DNA of 64,000 bases from Flaccisagitta enflata (lineage: Eukaryota > Chaetognatha > Sagittoidea > Aphragmophora): the NCBI GenBank assembly GCA_965153355.1, contig OZ231126.1, positions 35,402,001 to 35,466,000 on the forward strand, written 5' to 3'. The notes below the pieces were generated by a model. That model searched no databases. It was not told the DNA's origin and worked only from the letters and a program-made list of their open reading frames with translations. The position numbers were made by a program, and so were the translations under genes. Below, one piece after another: positions 34,980-47,464 of this stretch. The stretch's first letter is position 1; every line of letters starts with the position of its first letter.

Positions 34980-36240
34980 TTTCATAAATTTTTGAAAAAC
35001 AAAAGCAAATAGATGATCCAATGATGTCATAAATAGATAAACAAATTTAAGAAAAAGATGATTTCAAAGATTACTTGAAAGGTATAGAATAAATGAATGA
35101 ATAAATATATAAATAAATAAATAAATAAATGAAAAAAGACAAAATGATTGTTTAAACTCATTGCAATAACTAATGACAGCAAAATAATTATATCAATATC
35201 TATGTCATTAACATATTTTCTATTATCTTTTATATTTCCTCGTTTTATCCCCTTTCGTTTTTTACATAAGAAAACATTTTACATAAGACGCACTGAAAAT
35301 TACCATAGAATTAGCTACCCAAGCCAGATGAATCATGATTTTCATAAAATCAAATATGACAAAATTTTTTGCTCGGATGTTATGACACGGAGCAAGATCA
35401 GCCATGCAGATCCCAGTCATATAGGTCAAAAAATAGATTAGTGAATTTAAGCTAATCATCTTTTTGTTATCATTAGGCATTGTATACTGATCAGATTGAA
35501 AAAAAAATTAATGCAAAATATTGATTTTTTAGCTATTTATTGCTAAAAAAACTAATTGTAAATTAATACATGAACTATGAGGGGAAATCCATAAGTTTCA
35601 TTCATCATGTGTCATCATTTTATCAATTTTTGCTACCCAATCATTAAGATATGACAATAGAGTACTATTTCTTCATTTTCTATGGATTCATTCACTCATC
35701 ATTCACTCATCGTTCATACATGCAAATTTAAAGATTTCTTTTTTATCCAGAACAAATAGCCTTCATATTTGTTTTATTTGTTCCTGAGCAATGAAATATC
35801 ATTTGTATCAATTATTCACATTTAATTCATTAATCAATTTGTTTGGTTAGTCTTTTATTCATTCATTTATTCATTCACTTATTCATTCATTCATTTATTC
35901 ATTTATTATTCCATTCATTTATCAATGAATTCATTTCTTAATCATATCTTTCTTCATGTCATAATTTTCTGTGGCTGCGAATACCGTGTCAGATATTTCA
36001 TGATCCCTTTGTATTTGAGATCATTAAATTCATTCTTTTGATCGTTCATTTATTCATTTACCGATTCATTCATACATTCCTTTATTCATTCATTCAGTCA
36101 TTCATTCATTCGTCCATTCATATTTACAGTCATACATTGATTTGTTCGATTTGTTTATTTGTTCATTAACCTGATTTCCTTCATTCATCTTATCAAGTAT
36201 ATACCTCCTTGTTCAAAATGTTGACAAGTGATCAATCGTT
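34980..36240. other. AT-rich stretch without a recognised gene
   Basis: Low-complexity AT-rich DNA with scattered ATTC/TTCA tetranucleotides, densest at 35850-36130. No frame looks coding. Confidence 0.7.
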
Positions 36241-36310
36241 AATGATAGTTAATGATAGTTTAGCCATAATTCATGAACCCAAATGCCTTGGCATTCAAGA
36301 GCATAAGGAA

Positions 36311-36501
36311 AATAAAGGTCGGAAACATGGCTACCAAGGTCGTTTGCGGGTGGGCAGGGGCAGTGATAAAAAATGCTAACCAAACATTTGGACTGGAGCG
36401 GTAATGCAAAAAATGCGGAAGAGCAGTGTTACCGACTGACCGACGGGTGGACCGTCCGACCGACATTGCGGGTTATAGAATCGCTTGCACGTGACTAAAA
36501 A
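36311..36501 (-). mobile_element. Family A element, diverged
   Basis: AATAAAGGTCGGAAACATGG, GTCGTTTGCGGGTGGGCAGG, GACCGACGGGTGGACC and a worn AATCGCT...GTGACTAAAAA end. Confidence 0.65.
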
Positions 36502-36581
36502 CACTCAGCAGGAGTACAAGGCGCTTAGAAAATGACATCAGCTAAATTTTTTTGATCATTGGAATTTTCGAATCAATTTAA

Positions 36582-36771
36582 ATCAAGGCCAGAGACACGG
36601 CTACCCAAGTATTGCGCGGATGGGCAGGGACAGTGAATGAGAAGATCTTTTAGGCATTTAGAACGGCGCAGTGAACTCAAAGAACTCAAAAATACCAAAA
36701 AAGTTGAAAAGGGAACCCACCAATCGACGCACCGATATAGCGGGGTTTAGAGTTGTGTGTCACGCGATTAC
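36582..36771 (-). mobile_element. Family A element, diverged
   Basis: AATCAAGGCCAGAGACACGG, GCGCGGATGGGCAGGGACAG, GTGAAC...GGGAACC and GTTTAGAGTTGTGTGTCACG; the hairpin is imperfect. Confidence 0.6.
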
Positions 36772-36802
36772 ATATATGCAAACCAACGATGACGCACAAA
36801 TA

Positions 36803-36919
<117 letters not shown>

Positions 36920-37199
36920 GAAAAGAAAAGGATAGAAGAAAAAAATGAAAGGAAAGTAAGGAAGAAAAAAGGACATAACTCAAGAAAAAAGGAGAGTACG
37001 AAAGATTCAAGGTTGGCACGGGATGGTTGGGCAGGGTCAGTAATGCAAAAAGGTTTCGAGTAACCGCTCCTACCCAAATGCTTTGGTTAGTCTCTTATCT
37101 CTAACCCTGCCCAGCCGCACGCACCCAGCCGCACGTGCCCAGCCGCACGCTCCATCGAGTTCTCTCGTGATTCTCGTGCCTTCTTGTGTTGATTGATTG

Positions 37200-37322
37200 A
37201 ACCAATCATTCATTCATTCATTCATTCGGCCAGTCTTTCAGTTATTCATTCATTTATTCATTCATTCATACATTCATACATTCATACATTCATACATTCA
37301 TTTATTCATACATTCATACATA
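37200..37322. repeat. ATTC/ATAC tetranucleotide tract
   Basis: ATTC units pass into ATACATTC units. Confidence 0.85.
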
Positions 37323-37389
37323 TCTGCATAGGGTACGTGTTGTTTATAATTCTGTGTTTGTGCTCTGTTGACACATTTCTTTAGGGGGT

Positions 37390-39300
37390 TGGTAAAATCA
37401 ATGAATTCCGCTTATCTCTGCCTCTGCTAGAACATGCTACTGCCCCTGCCCAATGTCTTTTTTTTTGAAAATGACCCATGTCCAGCCCTGATAATGTACC
37501 TACTCACTCCCCTACGACTAAGGTTGAACCCAATATGTTTGTCTTTCATCTGGCAATCTTCGCTGATTTCAAGGAAAATCCGAAGAAAAAAAGGAGAAAA
37601 AAGATGACACACTTAAATCATTGAGAATTAAGAATTTGCATAAAAAATGAAAAAATGAAAAAAACAAAAACATACCGGGCTAGCTATTTATTATACCGAG
37701 GCCGGTATGTTCTTAGAAAAGTTAGTTTTTTCTTTATTTTTGCTATTCTTAATTCTCAAAAACGAAATTAATATTTTCGAAATCTCGATAAAAGAGTGAG
37801 AACCTCACTCTGAAAATCGATTTAGCATATAAAAAAAGCTCCCCATTGATCAAATCTGAGCAACAATGCTCTATGACACATATTTATACTAATTCTACTA
37901 AAAAATCCCTACTCCTTGCTTGTTAGATAGCTATTTTAAATAATACTACAAAAATTGTACTAATAATCAATTTCTGAAGGTCACCATGACATCTTCACTT
38001 CAGAATTCTTTTATGAGCATACTTTTACCCTTAAAGCCGCCAGATTTTTTTTTTTAGTGAAAATTAACATAGGATTAGCTATATATTCCATTGTTTTCAT
38101 ACCGCAAGCGTTGGTTTTGTCAGATTGTTTCAACAGCTTCATTGATGAAACAGGCCAGGGAACTCAATTTCCTTCGTTTCGAGCCATTTTCTCAGCGATT
38201 TTCACCCATAAAACGTCATTGCTCGAGCCTGTCACTCATTTTTGACTATCGAGGTATGAGATAGCATTAATATGATACGTGACCACACTCATGATATGGT
38301 CACATACGTGAAAAAAAATCGCAACAGCCCTTAGAAAGGTGTGACTGGAAATTGCTCGTCCGATCTGGCTCTGCGTCTTATCAATTAACATGTGAATAAT
38401 TATTTTTTGCATATATTAGTTATAATAAGTCAGTTCAAGCCATCAATCATGAATTTCATGGTCAAAAAACTACACAAAATACAGTGGAAATGTCAATTTG
38501 TTATTGTACCAAAACTTACATAGAATTCCAAATTTGCATATAAAATCGAAATCTCAATAAAGTAAGAACATAGCGCGATCCCTAACTCAGTTACTGAGCG
38601 CACTATGTTCTTATTTCATGCAAATTTTGATTTCCTATGCAAATTTGGAATTCTGTGTCACCCCCACAAGTTTTGGAAATAGAATAGAATTAGGTGATTT
38701 GCGCCATAAAACTAGATCTGTTTGAAAGATGTTTTCTTAGTAGAAAATCTTAGCCGCATAAACATCTAGGTTCTATCACTTACTGACTATGTAGTTCAAG
38801 TCTCCGTCTTGCATTGTCATGGCTGACGGCCCTGAATTTTGCATTTTACGTATGAGGGTATTTTACTCCATTTTCCTAAATCTCATAAAACTGCACTTTA
38901 GAGTTCATTTAGTACTCTGAAGTTTATACCTTGTCCTCTTTATGAATGCCCTGCCCTGAAACTAAACCAAGGTGATAAATAGGGTCTATCTACATTAATA
39001 TTTGGCAAGAGAAAAATGATTTTGGGCTTAAAATGATTCTATTTCCTTATATTGTATAAATGATGGGACTGTGGTGTGAGCTAAAAAAAATCGATTGTTA
39101 CTAATTTTTTTCTCGTTTTCATAACTTCATAGTTGAATTTCCTTCATTCTATTTACCATTCTACCATTTGGCTTTATAAGATCATTTCTTTTATGTGATT
39201 AAACATACTAGATCTGAAAAAATAAAGCAGGCAGTAACTGAAATATAAATGCTAATGTGATTGGTTACTTTGTCCTACGGGTAAATTCCTCTATCTTAAG
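37390..39300. other. AT-rich stretch; one foldback, no gene recognised
   Basis: Apart from the inverted repeat at 38505-38675 this 1.9 kb holds no clear repeat or coding signal. The short frame at 38057-38245 has no supporting feature. Confidence 0.6.
38505..38675. repeat. Inverted repeat, about 170 bp
   Basis: CCAAAACTT, AGAATTCCAAATTTGCATA and TAAGAACATAGCGCG on the left are inverted on the right (CGCACTATGTTCTTA, TATGCAAATTTGGAATTCT, AAGTTTTGG). The loop is about 20 bases. Confidence 0.8.
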
Positions 39301-39351
39301 TTTTAGTGCGTCATAACTTAAATAAATGTTATAGTGAAATACTCAACAATG

Positions 39352-39565
39352 TGGAAGCGGAAGCGGAAGCGGAAGCGGAGGCGGAAGCGGAAGCAGAAGC
39401 GGAAGCTATGCCTTCTAAAAAGGTGGAAGCGGAAGCAGAAGCGGAAGCTATGCTTTTTGGAATAGTCGAAGCGGAAGCGGAAGCGGAAGCTGTCAATTCT
39501 AAAATATGCCTTTTGGAAGCGGAAGCGGAAGCGGTCAAAAAATCTACCGCTTCTGCATCTCTACT
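39352..39565. repeat. GGAAGC hexamer element with spacers
   Basis: Four GGAAGC blocks are separated by spacers of about 15-30 bases and end with CCGCTTCTGCATCTCTAC, the inverse of the 32633 entry sequence. One frame reads as Glu-Ala repeats for about 60 residues; I treat it as non-coding. Confidence 0.85.
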
Positions 39566-39840
39566 CGTAAGTCACTTTTTGTCTCGACAGCGGCGTCGGT
39601 GAAATCGTTTTCTTGTCGCGAGATGGAATTCCGTTTTCTGCCCGAGAAAAAAAAGAGCAGCGCCATAATCACGATAATGAGAATCTTCGACGATGATTAA
39701 ATCTTAATCTACGCCGTTAAGTAGAAACTAGAAAGCGGGACGGGTTAATAACGGGAAGAGCAATAGCTTCTTTTAAAGCCGAATATAACGTTTTGCCTCT
39801 GATCGGAACAAGAAATAATCGAATCAGGTAGAACACATAA

Positions 39841-39977
39841 ACACGTAACGCGGGGTCATAATATCGTTGCGGATGGGTGGGCGGGGGCGTCCAACTCCCA
39901 TCCACACCCCACGCCCCCCGTGTTGACGGACCGACGGACAATGCCTCTTATAGAGTTACGAGACCGCAACAAACACG
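39841..39977 (-). mobile_element. Family A element, GTGAC-end subtype, worn
   Basis: GTAACGCGGGGTCATAATAT, CGTTGCGGATGGGTGGGCGG, GACGGACCGACGGAC, CCTCTTATAGAG and GTTACGAGACCGCAAC. Both hairpins carry mismatches. Confidence 0.7.
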
Positions 39978-40119
39978 GGGCAAGATACTGTATAGCTAAG
40001 TTGATGCTTATTTTTGGTGTTTGTAATTTATGAGCTAGATGGTTTTGCCACGAGTAAATACAGCTTAGAATCACGGCATTTTATCTCTGTCGAGACTTGA
40101 TCAGCTGATAATCGGTTTG

Positions 40120-41280
40120 TCAGTCTGTGACAATTGGATTTCTCAGCGTTTATGGACGGTTTCACTTAGCAACGGTGCCCGTACATACGTCATAGGGCTA
40201 AAGCTAGTTTTTGAAGCGTTTGAGTTCAGATATGGTCAAAATGCCAGTCAGTGCAGCGTTTCACCAAGGCATTGCATCACGCAACATGGTAAAGTCGCTT
40301 GTGCACCTTGGATACCTGTCTTTCAGGTCCATCTTAATTCTGTCGGTTCCAGAAAGTCAGGTCCAACTTAACTCTGTCGGTTCGATCAGCAAGTCAGCAA
40401 CAAGACACACCTGCAGCCTTTGAGCTTCATGGCCCCTAATAGCGCATTGACGGTTCACGCCAAGATCAGGATCTAAACACATTTTTTGATGAACCAAAAT
40501 ATTTTCCACTTAAAATAGAAACGAATAATTGAGGTCGAGGTGCAAAAGAAGAACAAATTTGACTTGTCAAAACAACATTTTCAATATTTTTGAATTTACA
40601 AATTTAGATTTCATTTCACTAAGAAACATGATTATCATTCTTTAGTAATAATGGTTATGCATTTAAAATAATCGTAACAGAAAATGGAGAGCGCAGAGCC
40701 TTAAACATTGTAAGAAAAAAAGGAAATTCTGAAAAAATATAGATTTTGTAACTTGACTTGTCTTAGGGAAAATTCTAAGACTCTCTCTAAAAGCTAAATT
40801 TTGCATTTTCAAAAACATGGCCTCATTCTAAAAACATATAAGATAAAGGCCATGTTTTCTAAAGATGCGAAATTTTGCGATTTGTCCAAATCTTAAATTT
40901 TCCCTTTGACGGTTTTAAATTTTTGCTCTACTTTTTTCAAGAATTCTATCACTTTCAATGATCATTCCTTGTCTTTATTGCTCAAACAAAGCAATGACTT
41001 TACTATTATACAGGTTTTTCTTCTACTGATGAGATTAAGATAAACTATAAAACACAAAAAAAATATAAAAAAGATCTTATAATGTTTATGAATATGGCTG
41101 TAAATGGAGACTGAAACCAAAACTTTCCCTTCGTTTGCACCCCGACTTACTCTTTTCATGGTTCCATAGACAGAAGGTAGCAAGCTCAAGCGTTTCATTC
41201 TTACTAATCAAAACCAAGCAGACGGCAGTTGCAATGTGACGCGACTGTAATACTATAACTAATAGTATTCAGATTATCAA
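40120..41280. other. No gene recognised; one hairpin repeat
   Basis: Only a hairpin-type repeat at about 40783-40920 (TTTTGCATTTTCAAAAACAT with its inverse), related to 19672-19817, stands out. AACTCTGTCGGTTC repeats at about 40333 and 40371. Confidence 0.55.
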
Positions 41281-41309
41281 TTCATGATCGGATTTCGATG
41301 GTCGCCCAG

Positions 41310-41411
<102 letters not shown>

Positions 41412-41619
41412 GCAAATGAGATTCTCGATGACCGTGTTTGACATCGTAGTTCAAGTGGCAACCCCTTCATTCGAACAAGCGTTTGACAAAAGAGTAAGCA
41501 TGAAAAAGATGTATCAAAAATCTTTATCTAAAAAAAAATTCGAACGTTTTAAAGGTGCGATTCAACGTGAAAAGACTGCAAGAAAAACTCCGTCAACTTT
41601 TGGTACAGTGTTTATCTGT

Positions 41620-41808
<189 letters not shown>

Positions 41809-41839
41809 TCACCAAAACTTGCACACAAATGATTTGACG

Positions 41840-42126
41840 ATGACCACTTGCTCCGTCGTACCATCATCATTCATTGTAAAAGTTGAGTCGTGCGGTAAGC
41901 CGGTCTTAAGCCTCGTATAAACCCGTCACTTTTCCAAACCGCGTCGCGAATGCAAAATTCATGAGGCACCGAAGGTCGACGCGTCGTCATAGCCGCCGTG
42001 GAGGTCCATGAGGCCCACCCCGTCGAACGGTTGGTCACGATGCTTTTATCAACGATGTTATTGAACGGTGACGATTTCGGTGATTTCATCTCTTTGGAAA
42101 ATACGGATCTTTATTCTACGGCTTAA
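41840..42126 (+). CDS. Possible two-exon small gene or terminal exons
   Basis: ATG at 41840 opens 18 codons ending G/GTAAGC at 41894. A 71-base intron would end ATGAG at 41965, and the phases match. The second exon is open for 52 codons to TAA at 42124-42126: 71 residues in all, ending with an acidic/hydrophobic stretch (LLNGDDFGDFISLENTDLYS). Codon use is CG-rich and unlike neighbouring repeats. The acceptor lacks a good pyrimidine tract and I do not recognise the protein, so this is a candidate only. Confidence 0.25.
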
Positions 42127-42340
42127 ACCGGAGATTTGTCTCATTCGTAACGACAAACATATATAGTCTTGTTACGTTTTTTACTTTCATTACATGAAAC
42201 AGAGTTGGAATCGATGAATGCGTACGATGGGGGTAAAAATAACGCTCATGGGGGGTTCTCTGCTCGAGAGGAAGTAGGCACGATTCATGATTATGAAGTA
42301 TGTGATGACATGATGTAATAAGAGGAGGAAACAATCAGAA

Positions 42341-42344
<4 letters not shown>

Positions 42345-42434
<90 letters not shown>
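42345..42434. repeat. GA and GACA tracts
   Basis: About 28 GA units then about 9 GACA units. Confidence 0.95.
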
Positions 42435-43059
42435 CGACAGAGACAGAGAGAGAGAGAGCCTGCTGTTTTGCGAATAAGCTTTACGAAATCCACCTTTGGA
42501 AAATAAATTACCCCTGTTTTTCTGTGGTTTTGCACTGTACATGGGTAAGAAAAAAGTTTACCCGAGTACGACTTCTGTATTTAAAGTGGTTGTTTGAAAC
42601 AGACCTTTAAGTTGAAGCTAAGGGCAAGCCATTTTGCAAGCTCCGTTCAAGATGTTAGAACTCATGGCGTAATTTAAGAGACGTTTACCCCAATTATCAT
42701 TTGTGTATGGTGGTCACGATGACGGTCAGGAGTGATTGATGTTGTGATGATTGATGTTGTGACGGATGAAGAAACCAGGGACAAAACATTGGTCGATTGC
42801 CGACTGCCATGCCGGTATGAGGTTGCAGACTGCCGGCATGAGATTGCCGACTGCCGATATACGGTTGCTGGTTGTCTTTAATCTTTGGCACCCAAACCAA
42901 AGAGTGATTAAAACCAAGTTTGACCGACTTCCGGTTGCTGTGGCTCTCCCGGCTCCTCCGTATCCACGGCCTTCACCGGCGCATCTTCTTCTTTGGCTTT
43001 ATACCCTGGCTAGCTGTCAAGTAGGCTGTGAATGTCATTCTTGTTTAAGGTTCCAATTG

Positions 43060-43296
43060 AACAAGGCCGGATACACGGCTACCTTAGTCGCATGCGGGTG
43101 GGCAGGAGCAGCGCCGGAGAAGGTCACTAGGGCATCTAGGCATTAGCTGTATGCTCAAAAAGCTTAAAAACGCCAAAAAAAGTAAAAAGGGGACCAACCG
43201 ACCAACTGACCGACTGATCAACTGACCGACTGACGGACCGACCAACCGACGGACAGACATAGCGGGGTGTAGAGTCGCATATCACCCGACTAAAAA
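43060..43296 (-). mobile_element. Family A element, left arm of a large inverted repeat
   Basis: ACAAGGCCGGATACACGGCT, GTCGCATGCGGGTGGGCAGG, CTGTATGCTCAAAAAGC, GACCAACCGACCAACTGACC, GTGTAGAGTCGCATATCACC and GACTAAAAAG. Confidence 0.8.
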
Positions 43297-43304
43297 GAAA
43301 ATCA

Positions 43305-43705
43305 TTAAAACTGAGAATGCTTCGTCCGATATCCAAAGACTTGAGTCCAATTTTTGTCAATCAAATGATGCCGTCTTGACATCTTCGGAAGGAGCAAGAA
43401 CCCGAAGTCTTTGCTCTCAATTCAAACACATGAATATTTTGGTGCTAATTTCAGTTGCATCAAAGAAAAGGTTGTTTATTTGACACCAAAGGTGTAAAAA
43501 GCGACAATTACAAATCTTTTCTGTAGAAGTTATGGGTCTTATTTTCAACAAAGCTGGGTGCAGATGCTGGAAGCATATAAATTTTTGACAATCTTAGCTG
43601 TAGCAGTTCTTCTTCTTTCCGAAGATGTCAAGATGGCATCATTTGATTGACCAAAACTGGACTCAAGTCTTTGGATATTGAACGAAGCACTCTCAGTAGA
43701 AATGC
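43305..43705. repeat. Foldback between two opposed family A elements
   Basis: GAATGCTTCGTCCGATATCC...AAAGACTTGAGTCCA, CATCTTCGGAAG on the left are inverted on the right as CTTCCGAAGATG, TGGACTCAAGTCTTT, GGATATTGAACGAAGCAC. Confidence 0.8.
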
Positions 43706-43710
43706 TTTTC

Positions 43711-44385
43711 TTTTTAGTCGCGTGCTACGCGACTCTACTCCCCGCTATGTCGGTCCGTCGGTCGATCAGTTGGTCGGTCCGTTGGTCGGTCCGTTGGTTA
43801 GTCCCCTTTAGGGCAGCGGCCCCGAAGGGGCCGATGACCTATGCTTTCACACATAGGGGAAATTTCTCCTCCTCCTCCTTCTCCTTCTTCTCCTCCGTCC
43901 CCCCGGCCCCCCCCCCCAATCCTAGCCTCGAGGCTCAAATCCCAGCTTTGAAGCTAAAATCCCAGCCTCGAGACTCAAATCTCAGCCTCAAAGCTCAAGT
44001 CCCAGCCTTGAGGCTCAAACCCAAGCCTTGAAGCTCAGATCCAAGTCTTGAGGCTCAAATCTCAGTCTCGAGGCTCAAATCCCAGCCTCAAAGCTCAAAT
44101 TCCAGTCTTGAGGCCCAATTCCTAGCCTCCAGGCTCAAATCCCAGCCTCGAAGCTCAAATCCCAGCCTCGAGACTCAAATCCTAGCCTCAGGGCCCTAAT
44201 TCCAGCCTCCAGGCCCTAATTCCAGCATAGGTCATCGGCCCCTTCGGGGCCGCTGCCCCTCTAACCACCTCACACCCAAAGCCACTCACATAGGGGCAAC
44301 GAGTACCGCTGACCATCTAACGCTTTTGCGACTATTTACTTTTTTGGCGTTTTTGAGCTTTTTGAGCATACAGCTAAGTCTTTGC
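43711..44385 (+). mobile_element. Family A element, right arm, with nested insertion
   Basis: TTTTTAG with AGTCGCG-TGCT-ACGCGACT, GGTCCGTTGGTCGG units and TTAGTCCCCTTT, then a 530-base insertion. The element resumes at about 44339 with TTACTTTTTTGGCGTTTTTG and GAGCATACAGCTAA, matching the inverse of 43140-43185. Confidence 0.75.
43809..44338. mobile_element. Inserted element with GGCTCAAATCCCAGCCTCGA minisatellite
   Basis: GGGCAGCGGCCCCGAAGGGG-CCGATGACCTATGC on the left is inverted at about 44223-44260. CGGCCCC-GAA-GGGGCCG is itself a perfect hairpin. Between lies about 300 bases of a 20-base minisatellite (43922-44225). GGGCAACGAGTACCGCTGAC at the right resembles the terminus of the 10463-10949 element. 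Confidence 0.7.
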
Positions 44386-44729
44386 TCTCAAGGTCAATTT
44401 ATGAACATGGAGCAAATCGGAGCAACTCCCAACTTCTAATCGCAAATTTGGCGATGATCAGTCGTGATTGATTAAAAGTCACCTTCAGCCCTTCGTTGTT
44501 TCTCTCATCTTCATCGAAGGTTTCACTTGAAATGCAATTAACCCGACTTCCTCAGTTTGCTCGCCTTTTCCTTGTTGTTGTTGTCTTTGTCTTCGTCTCA
44601 ATCTTGCTGACACTTCCTGTATGGCTAATTACGGTCTGTTCTGGTTTTCTTCCTGACTGTCTTTCGTCTATCTTACCTTTCAACGCCCCTAAAAAACATC
44701 CTAAAAATGAAGATAACGAACACAACGGC

Positions 44730-44845
<116 letters not shown>

Positions 44846-45029
44846 CAACAACAACAACGAGTATCCCATTCCCAATTTTGTTTTTATTCATCGGTTTAAT
44901 AATTAACTGTTTTGTCCACGTATTCTTTCATGCATGTTTTCATTTTAATATTCGTTCATTCGTCCGCTAAGTGTTCCTCTCGGGAGTTTCAGGAGCTCTA
45001 TAGATCGATCATTCCGTCTTGTCGGCTGC

Positions 45030-45383
45030 TTTTTAGTTGGGGACACGCAACTCTATAAGCGGCTTTGTCCGTCTGTCCGTCCGTCGGTCCATTGGAGGTC
45101 ATCGAGTTGAACAAGGCCGGATACACGGCCACCAGTTGCGGACGGGTGGGCAGGAGCGGAAATGCGCGTTTTCACACTTTTCGACTCGTGCTCACCAACG
45201 GACCGACGGACCGACGGACCGACGGACGGACAAAGCCTCTTATAGAGTTGCGTGTCCGCAACTAAAAAGTGGAAAAACGAGCGTTTTAGATACTTTTTTG
45301 CGTGTGTAGGATGGGCTGTGGATGGGGGTTGGATGCCTCTGCCCACCCGTCCGCAACGATATTATGTCCCCGCGTCACTTGTT
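45030..45383 (+). mobile_element. Family A element (outer) with nested copy
   Basis: Starts TTTTTAGTTGGGGACACGCA and GTCCGTC units to ATCGAGTTG (45109). It resumes at about 45266 with AAAAGTGGAAAAACGAGCG and ends with the CCCCGCGTCACTTGTT right end. Without the insert it matches 3527-3771 in order. Confidence 0.85.
45110..45265 (-). mobile_element. Family A element (inner), complete
   Basis: AACAAGGCCGGATACACGGC, CCAGTTGCGGACGGGTGGGC, GACCGACGGACC units, CCTCTTATAGAG, then AGTTGCG-TGTC-CGCAACT. Inserted in reverse orientation in the outer copy; about 156 bp. Confidence 0.88.
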
Positions 45384-45505
45384 CTTTGTCTCTCTTTCCT
45401 TCTTTCTGTCTGTGTGTCTGGCTGTATGCCTTTTTATCCATGTGTCTGTCTGTAGGTCATTCTACTCCTCAGACTGAAAGACTGTCTCTGTGTAAGTCCG
45501 TCTGT

Positions 45506-45510
<5 letters not shown>

Positions 45511-45602
<92 letters not shown>

Positions 45603-45625
45603 TCTCTCTCTCTCTCTCTCTCTTA
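45511..45625. repeat. CT tract
   Basis: About 45 CT units plus TTTCTC units. Confidence 0.95.
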
Positions 45626-45639
45626 GCACCCCATCCCTT

Positions 45640-47410
45640 CCATGCACGCTGAACACTCGAGCTTGGCCACCTACTACCCAAACTACTTCCACCCTCAGTC
45701 CCCCCTCGCGATGGGCGAGTCTGGAAATGATGTCATTCTGATTGTGGGTGAAAAATCGCTTTTGCCTTTCCGCTAAAATGTAGGGGGTCAAACGGAGAAA
45801 CGCCCACTGGTCATCTCGATGATGGACAAACGAGGGGCAAAGGGAGATGGAGGAAGGGAGAAGCGTCATCGACGATTCGTTCAATCAGAGAAAGCGGTGT
45901 AAAGGGGTTCGTGGTCGATTGGGATAGGTGAGGGTATATTGAGCAGGACATGGGACAGAGCGGTCATGGCAAACCTACCTCTCTTATCATTTTGGGACGT
46001 TAATAGAAGTGGGCCGGGGTCAGGGGAGGGTGGTGGGCTGGGGTCACGGAGCTGTGTTGTGAACCCTAAGATGGGGAATTGGATTATGGGGCTGGAGCCC
46101 GGTGGAGAGAGAGGGTGCTTTGTGAACTCTCAGATGGAACGTCAAAGAGAATGTTTTCTTGATGATGGTCAATCAATCAATGGTGAAACTCGTCGGGTGT
46201 CTCCGGATCGAGCCGGCTAAAAGACGCGTAAGATCGTGTAAGGAAGGAGGAGGAGGAGGAGGAGAAAGAAGAGTGGCTTTCATTCCACAATTTACGCTAA
46301 TGAACGATGAGTAACGAATTAGAGGCTGATGGGTTGCGGGACATGCCTTGGCCTTCCTCGTGGTTTCTACCCCGGTCATGACCATGTAAATGAAACCATA
46401 GTGGGTTTAATGTCGTACCTTTTTGGACTTTTTATGTAATGATGATATTTGTAACTTAATGTTTTTTTAAAAGAAGGCAAGAAGCGATTAAAGGGAGTTG
46501 AAGTACAAATACTTTTCAGCAAATCTTTTAGAGATGTAGTTTTCCAGCTGATAATCCTTCCCTCTCCCCTTTCCCCCTTCCTTAATCCCACCTCTACAAT
46601 GACGATTTCGGCGGTCCGAGAAAGAACATCCCCCATGGCTATCACGAAATTGAGAGACCCTGATTGTGTCCCATCCCTTATGCTAATGGAAGAGGATCGG
46701 GCGTGGATGAGCCGGAAAAGCGCCGGCCGATCCTCATCATCGTCCTCCCCTTCCTCCTCATCCGAGCGCCCGGATGAAAGCGCAAATCTACATTTCAACG
46801 CATTTCTGACTGACCACGAACGGTCCGGACCAACTGACCGGACCGAAGCGGAGGGACCGACTGACCAGAAGCCGATTTGAGGCCTCACGGCACGCCCACT
46901 TCTTATTCCTTCTTTTCATGGCTGTCGACTCTTTGACTTTATGATCGAGAGGGGAAAAATCGCTTTGTATACTTTCTCCGTTTTACTCTCGAGAGGTTTT
47001 ATCCCGAAGCGGAAATCTGCCATTGGTTTCTTTTATTTCTAATTCTAAGTCGGTACAGTGCAATACCGCAATGTGATCGATAGTTCATGAATAAGAATTT
47101 ATAGCTCCATGGAACTGCGTTATACTATGTACATGTTAGGCCTTTGGTCGCTAGCATTGCTTTTTATTAAGAGCGTTTTCAGCCGTGTCGACTTAACAGT
47201 GCAATACACCATTATTTGACTTCAAAACCAAAATGATGTTTATTGTCACATTTCGTGACGGGGAGGATGAGAATAGTACTCTCTAAAAAGACCTTTATCT
47301 GTGAAATTGAGATAAATTTCAAATGAAAAGAAGTGACGTTAAATTAGAAAAAAAAAACCAGCACATGAAGGAGAAAAGGGTCACAATTCGGTAATTGAGT
47401 CGTCATTGGT
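45640..47410. other. Moderately GC-rich stretch, no gene established
   Basis: Contains short GAG/GGA runs (46245-46265). Overlapping open frames on both strands at 46376-46888 lack splice support or a recognisable motif. A family A trace may exist near 46800-46865 (GACCACGAACGGTCCGGACC). Confidence 0.4.
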
Positions 47411-47464
47411 TGGGCAAATTAATGGCGAAAATGGTTTTTCGACGTCGTCGTCTTTGACGCCTTT

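Noticed and set aside
39306-39602. 98-residue Glu-Ala repeat protein
   Set aside because: Arises from GGAAGC hexamers; spacers do not maintain a conserved frame in the related copy at 32638.
43922-44225. Row of tRNA B-box-like motifs (GGCTCAAATCC)
   Set aside because: It is a minisatellite unit without A boxes or cloverleaf pairing.
46376-46888. 170-residue minus-strand frame and 93-residue plus-strand frame
   Set aside because: They overlap on opposite strands, have Ser/Glu low complexity, and no splice or motif support; neither could be preferred.
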